From positions 62,001 through 126,000 of the forward strand of contig NZ_JAPEUL010000007.1 in assembly GCF_026113935.1 (NCBI RefSeq): a DNA stretch of 64,000 nucleotides, written 5' to 3'. Below are positions 59,781-64,000 of this stretch, piece after piece. The DNA comes from Marinomonas rhodophyticola. GTDB taxonomy: Bacteria > Pseudomonadota > Gammaproteobacteria > Pseudomonadales > Marinomonadaceae. The notes below the pieces were generated by a model. It was not told the DNA's origin. It searched no databases and saw only the letters and a list, made by a program, of their open reading frames with translations. How positions within the stretch are numbered: position 1 is the first letter of the stretch; each line of letters begins with the position of its first letter. The translations under genes were made by a program, and so were the position numbers.

Positions 59781-60041
59781 ATGAAAAAAATTAAAAATGA
59801 AGCCGCGTTAAGTAAAAAAGCCATCCAAGTGGGTGAGAACTACGCGTTGAAACGTGGTTACAATGGCTTTTCCGCGACCATGTCAGCGAATGAAAAAACC
59901 GAGGCCATTTATCGTTTACTGGTACTGGATAAGTTGATCGTAGGTTTGCCTGCTGACAAAGAGGATCTGCCTAGTATGAAGCATAAACTGGCGTTGTGGA
60001 TTCAAAAGCATTTACCAAAAGATGATCCATTGCTTAAGTAG
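59781..60041 (+). CDS. Small conserved protein (DUF5062-like)
   Basis: 86 residues, charged and probably helical: MKKIKNEAALSKKAIQVGEN at the start and a conserved-looking MKHKLALWIQKHLPKDDPLL end. From memory it resembles the DUF5062 family of marine gammaproteobacteria, whose function is unknown. Divergent from the GntR regulator with a 9-of-12 copy of its putative operator in the promoter region. Confidence 0.7.
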   Translation: MKKIKNEAALSKKAIQVGENYALKRGYNGFSATMSANEKTEAIYRLLVLDKLIVGLPADKEDLPSMKHKLALWIQKHLPKDDPLLK

Positions 60042-60070
60042 ATTTTTTATTCAGCGAGGCTTTATTTTAA

Positions 60071-60086
60071 ATATGTTATAACATAT
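60071..60086. promoter_or_regulatory. Zur-box-like palindrome
   Basis: ATATGTTATAACATAT is a perfect 16-base palindrome with the ATGTTATAACAT core typical of Zur-binding sites in gammaproteobacteria. It is about 43 bases before the likely GTG start of the DUF1826 gene. A partial copy (GTTTATAACAT) follows at 60104-60114. Confidence 0.6.
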
Positions 60087-60128
60087 CATTTTTTATTTTG
60101 GTTGTTTATAACATTGGAGAATAGAGCC

Positions 60129-60857
60129 GTGAGTTTGAATTTACAGAAGATCCCACAATCGGTTGATTTAAAAGATGCTGTGTTAACACTTATTGATGGT
60201 GGGTCTGTAAATGAAAATGCGACCGACAAAATACCAAGTTTATTTGGCGTGGTGAAATCGACTCATCAAGACGTGCTGGCAGACATTTATCAAAACAATA
60301 TCAGTATGGCGATATGGCAGCGTCAACTCGGTATTTTATCGCGGTATGCGCAGTCAGTATTAATATTAACCCCTAATTTAACGCTTAAACTTCAGGGCGA
60401 TTCCCAGTATATGGTCGCTTTGATGGCACGTCTTTTACCGGATGCACCAGGTAAAAAGGAATTTATAGAGGACGTGTCATTATTGACCGACATGTTTGCT
60501 TGTTTGTTTGATCTCAAAGAAGTGGGGCTGCGTCTGAGTGTGCTGTCTAGTGCGATGTGTCCACGTTTCCACGTAGATAAAATTCCTTGCCGTCTTGTTT
60601 CTACTTATATCGGTGCGGGCAGTGAATGGTTGCACGATGCTCATGTGGTCAGAGACAAATTAGGTCGTGGTGGTCATATCAAAGACTATAACAGCGGGTT
60701 ACACGAGCAGGGTCGTATTAATCAGTTAAACGTGGGGGATGTCGCGGTAATGAAAGGAGACGAGTGGCCAACGTCTTTAGGGCGCGGAGTCGTACATCGT
60801 TCACCTTCAGCAAGCGCTGAAGATAAACGACTGTTTTTAAGTTTGGATATAATTTGA
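60129..60857 (+). CDS. DUF1826 domain protein
   Basis: About 242 residues. The conserved core has CPRFHVDKIPCRLVSTYIGAGSEWL, a likely metal site (HxD near a Cys), and the end HRSPSASAEDKRLFLSLDII. DUF1826 genes are frequently found in zinc-limitation (Zur) loci; the function is unknown. GTG at 60129 after GGAG is the chosen start. A Zur-like palindrome stands upstream. It ends 2 bases before a convergent SDR gene. Confidence 0.85.
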   Translation: MSLNLQKIPQSVDLKDAVLTLIDGGSVNENATDKIPSLFGVVKSTHQDVLADIYQNNISMAIWQRQLGILSRYAQSVLILTPNLTLKLQGDSQYMVALMARLLPDAPGKKEFIEDVSLLTDMFACLFDLKEVGLRLSVLSSAMCPRFHVDKIPCRLVSTYIGAGSEWLHDAHVVRDKLGRGGHIKDYNSGLHEQGRINQLNVGDVAVMKGDEWPTSLGRGVVHRSPSASAEDKRLFLSLDII

Positions 60858-60859
60858 CT

Positions 60860-61585
60860 TCACCACTCAATAGTTTGGTTATTCCAGTCAAGATACGCGG
60901 CTTTGTTGTCCATTGTGATGCCTTCCATAATAGACAGCAATTGCGTAGCGACAAACTCCGCTGTAAAAAGTTTGTCTTGTGGGACAGAGCGCTGAAAAGG
61001 TTTGGATAGCGGCGTGTCTGTTGTGCCAGGGTGAAAAGCGATTAGCTTAACATTCTTAGCTCTTCTGGCGTATTCCACGGAACTGGTTTGAATCAGCATA
61101 TTCAATGCTGCTTTTGACGCTCGATAACTGTACCAACCACCGGTTTTATTATCTGAGATACTACCTATCCGGGCGCTAAATAGGGCCACTTGAGTTGGTT
61201 GTTCCCCTTGTAGAATAGGCAGTAGTTTACTTAGCCAAAGCATAGGAATGATGGTGTTTACATGAAAAACAGCCTCCAGTTGCGATGCACTGATTTCTTC
61301 TAATTTTCTTTCTGGCATTATGCTTTCGTCATGCAGCATACCATTACAGATCAATACCTTAGTGATTTTTCCCGCATGGAGTGCCAAGCGTTTGCAAATT
61401 TGATTAATACTGCTTTCACTATAATCTGATTCTAACCACAGGGTTTTAGCGTTGTTTGATGTTTTGGGTAGGCAACGGCTGACAGCAAACACGCCAAGGC
61501 AATGTTGGTCAGTTTCAAATTTTTGTATGCTAGCTTGAGCAATAGCACTGCTTGCGCCAACCACAAGTGCGTAGAAAGAAGACAT
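60860..61585 (-). CDS. Short-chain dehydrogenase (C-factor-like)
   Basis: 241 residues. N-terminal VVGASSAIAQASIQKF cofactor motif, catalytic Ser in ALFSARIGSIS and the YSYRASK motif (Tyr-Lys). The pattern resembles the C-factor/CsgA-like SDR group of proteobacteria. Thirty bases after the start lies a DCC-family gene on the same strand, so they may be co-transcribed. Substrate unknown. Confidence 0.82.
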   Translation of the reverse strand: MSSFYALVVGASSAIAQASIQKFETDQHCLGVFAVSRCLPKTSNNAKTLWLESDYSESSINQICKRLALHAGKITKVLICNGMLHDESIMPERKLEEISASQLEAVFHVNTIIPMLWLSKLLPILQGEQPTQVALFSARIGSISDNKTGGWYSYRASKAALNMLIQTSSVEYARRAKNVKLIAFHPGTTDTPLSKPFQRSVPQDKLFTAEFVATQLLSIMEGITMDNKAAYLDWNNQTIEW

Positions 61586-61615
61586 ATCAAGACTCCGACA
61601 ATAGACGTCGATTAA

Positions 61616-62008
61616 TCAAAGGTCACAGCGATCTTTTAAACAGCTAGCGCAACGCGGTTTACCTGTAATAAAGGAAGAAATTTGATGGCGGTAACGGGCA
61701 AAAAACTTATAACCTAGATCAGCAAAAAAACGAATCAATGGCCAGCGAAGTATTTGTATCCACTGGTGCTTTTCAACCAGTTTCCAAGCAAGACAAGTGA
61801 CGTCTAAACCGGTAATAATTTTTCCATCGGCAAGTTGTCCATGTAGCAATTTATCCGCCTTGATTGGATCAATGTGTGGAAACTTTTTCTTAAAATTGTC
61901 GTTATGAATGTCTTCTAACTGCAGTCTATTGTGAATGTCCAGAGACCGTAATGTTTGCATTTCAGCAGCACAAAGTGGGCAGTATCCATCATAGAAAATT
62001 GTAAGCAT
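61616..62008 (-). CDS. Thiol-disulfide oxidoreductase-like DCC family protein (DUF393)
   Basis: 130 residues with the family start TIFYDGYCPLCAAEM (DGxCPxC). DCC proteins have a thioredoxin-like fold and a putative redox CxxC; their role is poorly known. The C-terminus has another CASCLKDRC cysteine group, which is uncommon and may bind metal. Confidence 0.88.
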   Translation of the reverse strand: MLTIFYDGYCPLCAAEMQTLRSLDIHNRLQLEDIHNDNFKKKFPHIDPIKADKLLHGQLADGKIITGLDVTCLAWKLVEKHQWIQILRWPLIRFFADLGYKFFARYRHQISSFITGKPRCASCLKDRCDL

Positions 62009-62087
62009 ACATCATTACTCAATAGTGTCATCATTAAGTAACAATACGCAGCAAGGAGTGGGTTAGATCACATTTATTAGAATTATA

Positions 62088-62528
62088 TTAATAGTGCGGA
62101 TATAAGACGAGCAGATGCATGATGCATACCACGGAGGTTAAACCAAAATGCATAGACATGTAGGGTTTGTTTGCGTTGGACGGTTTTAACCAACGAGCTT
62201 CAACCCAATAAATGCTGACAAAACCAAGCAAAAGCAAGGCAACAGACAGCTCCGGCGTATTCATGAGCAAAGAAACCCAAGAGACCAATAAGATCACATT
62301 ACAAGAAACAAGTAGCTTTCTGCCATGCTTGCTTTCAGGAAGTTCTATGATACGACCCCAAATAATACCACTCAACAAGCTCAGAACAACGGCACCGTAA
62401 GTCGCAAACAAGGTCACGCCTGCTTTGCCAAAAAGAGAGGTATTGGCAAGGCTAAAATAGGTCGCTAACACAAAAGGAAGTATGCTCAACGTAGCCACTG
62501 TCATCACTACGGGCTTATAAGAACGCAT
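62088..62528 (-). CDS. DUF3429-like small membrane protein
   Basis: About 146 residues with five hydrophobic spans. The W-containing start of the third span and YWVEARWLKPSNANKPYM are typical of DUF3429 proteins. It is on the same strand as the DCC and SDR genes. The start at MRSYKPV is chosen; a longer upstream reading of 13 residues is unlikely. Function unknown. Confidence 0.75.
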   Translation of the reverse strand: MRSYKPVVMTVATLSILPFVLATYFSLANTSLFGKAGVTLFATYGAVVLSLLSGIIWGRIIELPESKHGRKLLVSCNVILLVSWVSLLMNTPELSVALLLLGFVSIYWVEARWLKPSNANKPYMSMHFGLTSVVCIMHLLVLYPHY

Positions 62529-62846
62529 GTCTATACCTACACTAAATAAATAAGAATATGTAAACAATACGCATTATCTAACAAAATGGACTTTAAAACA
62601 GTAATTAATTTCCTTGTTTTGTTCTATTTTTTGGCATAAAAGTGTAAATTTTCTCCTGTTTTGTGTCTTGCAAAAGTGATTGTTTCTTTGTTTTGCGTTA
62701 GCAAAGACTTATTCACACCTTGCGTCGAATCGCCATTGAGCAGAATACGGTCAAAGAGTACAATGGACGGCTATTATGTCTTGAACGTGGTACCACTTTG
62801 GTTCTCATGTCCTTATTAAACAAATTTGCTTAAGGTGTGTTTAGAA
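62529..62846 (+). other. Gene-free leader before glycyl-tRNA synthetase
   Basis: No gene seen. Near the end, CACACCTT (62714-62721) is complementary to AAGGTGTG (62832-62839), which contains the likely ribosome-binding AAGG of the synthetase, and a GTGGTACCAC palindrome is at 62787-62796. A promoter probably lies in the T-rich first half, but I cannot place it with confidence. Confidence 0.4.
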
Positions 62847-64000
62847 ATGCCAGCTAAAACAATGGATGAACTCGTCTCCCTGTGTAAACGTCGCGGATTT
62901 ATTTTCCAAGGCAGTGAAATCTACGGTGGTATGCAAGGTGCTTACGATTACGGTCCGCTAGGTATTGAGTTGAAAAACAACCTAAAAGCCGCTTGGTGGC
63001 GTTCAATGGTGTATGAGCGCGATGATGTTGAAGGCTTAGATGCGGCGATCATCCAAAATAAACATGTTTACAAATATTCTGGTCACGAAGATACCTTCAC
63101 AGACCCAATGGTTGATTGCCACGAGTGTAAATCTCGTATGCGCGCCGATCACATGAAAGACATCAAGGTGTGTGACAATTGTGGCTCAACCAATGTGACC
63201 CCACCACGTGATTTTAACCTGATGTTTAAAACCAACGTTGGTCCAATGGTGAACGAAGAGTCTTATACTTATCTTCGTCCTGAAACGGCACAAGGTATTT
63301 TTACCAATTTTAAAAATGTGGTGGACTCTACTTCTCGTACCTTACCATTTGGTATTGCGCAGATTGGGAAATCCTTCCGTAACGAAATTACGCCACGTAA
63401 CTTCATTTTCCGTGTTCGTGAATTCGAACAAATGGAGCTGGAATTCTTCTGTAAGCCTGGCGAAGATGAAAAATGGCATGAATTCTGGGTTAATGCTCGT
63501 AAACAATGGTGGTTGGATCAAGGTCTGACAGAAGAGAATATCCAGTTTGAATATGTAACTGGGGATGACCTAGCGCATTACTCTAAATCGACTGTGGATA
63601 TTTTGTACAAGTTTCCACATGGCTTTGAAGAGCTGGAAGGCGTTGCCAACCGTACTGACTACGATTTGGGTTCACACACGAAAGCGCAAGAAGAATTTGG
63701 TTTGTCTGCTAAAGTGAAGAAAAACGAGCATTCAACGTCTAAGTTGGCGATTCGTGATCTGGATGAAAACAAATGGGAAGTGCCTTTCTGCATCGAGCCT
63801 TCTGCCGGCCTTGACCGCGGTCTATTGGCTGTTATGACAGAAGCTTATACAGAAGAAGAATTACCAAACGGCACGTCTCGTACGGTACTTAAGTTCAAAC
63901 CGCATCTAGCGCCGATCAAAGTGGCTATCATGCCGCTTAAAAAGAACAAGCCAGAAATCGTTGCCCTTGCTAAAGAATTGAAAAACAAGCTGCAGAAGCT
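62847..64000 (+). CDS. glyQS: Glycyl-tRNA synthetase, homodimeric type (3' end beyond window)
   Basis: The frame is open from the ATG at 62847 to the window end (384 codons). Start [34 protein letters not shown] and [15 protein letters not shown] are landmarks of the alpha2 class-II GlyRS, unlike the alpha2-beta2 GlyQ/GlyS of most gammaproteobacteria. Two CxxC pairs (CHEC and CDNC, residues about 91-115) could bind zinc. Motif 2 is seen in [29 protein letters not shown]. It charges tRNA-Gly in the cytoplasm. Confidence 0.95.
   Translation, partial: MPAKTMDELVSLCKRRGFIFQGSEIYGGMQGAYDYGPLGIELKNNLKAAWWRSMVYERDDVEGLDAAIIQNKHVYKYSGHEDTFTDPMVDCHECKSRMRADHMKDIKVCDNCGSTNVTPPRDFNLMFKTNVGPMVNEESYTYLRPETAQGIFTNFKNVVDSTSRTLPFGIAQIGKSFRNEITPRNFIFRVREFEQMELEFFCKPGEDEKWHEFWVNARKQWWLDQGLTEENIQFEYVTGDDLAHYSKSTVDILYKFPHGFEELEGVANRTDYDLGSHTKAQEEFGLSAKVKKNEHSTSKLAIRDLDENKWEVPFCIEPSAGLDRGLLAVMTEAYTEEELPNGTSRTVLKFKPHLAPIKVAIMPLKKNKPEIVALAKELKNKLQK

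Noticed and set aside
62787-62796. GTGGTACCAC resembling a T-box motif before glycyl-tRNA synthetase
   Set aside because: No stem I with specifier or terminator is seen, T-boxes are not expected in gammaproteobacteria, and the variable base (U) does not fit the discriminator of bacterial tRNA-Gly.
1-64000. Mobile elements, CRISPR arrays, prophage genes, tRNA or rRNA genes
   Set aside because: No transposase, integrase, regular repeat array, phage structural gene or RNA gene was recognised.

Overview
The window looks like a chromosomal segment of a marine gammaproteobacterium of the Oceanospirillales type, most likely Marinomonas or a close relative. This is an inference from gene content: EF-P with its EpmA and EpmB modification enzymes, a VF530-type protein, TmcA, prpBCD under a GntR-family regulator, DctBD with a TRAP dicarboxylate transporter, and many solute-binding-protein transporters. 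No rRNA, tRNA, insertion sequence, phage gene or CRISPR array was recognised.

Layout. 1-9.3 kb: a LacI-type regulator (start missing), a promoter with a LacI-like operator, a CUT1 sugar ABC transporter, two xylose-isomerase-like TIM barrels and two Gfo/Idh/MocA dehydrogenases, which form a sugar oxidation or epimerisation operon. 9.4-15.2 kb: housekeeping and signalling genes (VF530, two tandem membrane diguanylate cyclases, a NYN-domain protein, two membrane proteins of unknown role, an RNase J-like nuclease). 15.3-32.1 kb: a catabolic island with two complete tripartite tricarboxylate transporters (TctCBA), one orphan TctC, one TRAP transporter, two LysR regulators, two amidohydrolases, a D-2-hydroxyacid dehydrogenase, an RraA-like aldolase and an SMP-30 lactonase. 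32.1-36.3 kb: epmB, efp behind a structured leader, a sensor diguanylate cyclase and a DoxX protein. 36.6-42.7 kb: an SDR, an MDR reductase, a MocR regulator divergent from two exporters, and epmA. 42.8-52.8 kb: dctB-dctD, a TauE-type permease, ggt, and dctPQM on the opposite strand. 53.0-59.5 kb: tmcA and the 2-methylcitrate operon prpB-prpC-prpD with its GntR regulator. 59.5-64 kb: small conserved genes, a DUF1826 gene behind a Zur-box-like palindrome, and the start of a homodimeric-type glycyl-tRNA synthetase that runs off the end.

A main caveat is that about twenty single frameshifts interrupt otherwise well-conserved genes (ABC transporter, dctB, tmcA, ggt, prpC, tctA, tctB, tctC and others). 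Several sit in homopolymers of 5-7 bases, and reading continues convincingly in the new frame each time. I treat these as one gene each and suspect sequencing or assembly error rather than mass pseudogenisation. The stretch from about 22 to 37 kb contains none.

How the genes work together: high-affinity binding proteins collect sugars, carboxylates and dicarboxylates; each uptake system sits beside regulators and enzymes for its substrate; and c-di-GMP enzymes, the EF-P system and the methylcitrate cycle supply general physiology. I did not find a clear-cut new defence or mobile system. The most interesting candidates are the mixed TTT/TRAP catabolic island, the sugar cassette without a glycosidase, the structured efp leader, and the Zur-like and PrpR-like palindromes.
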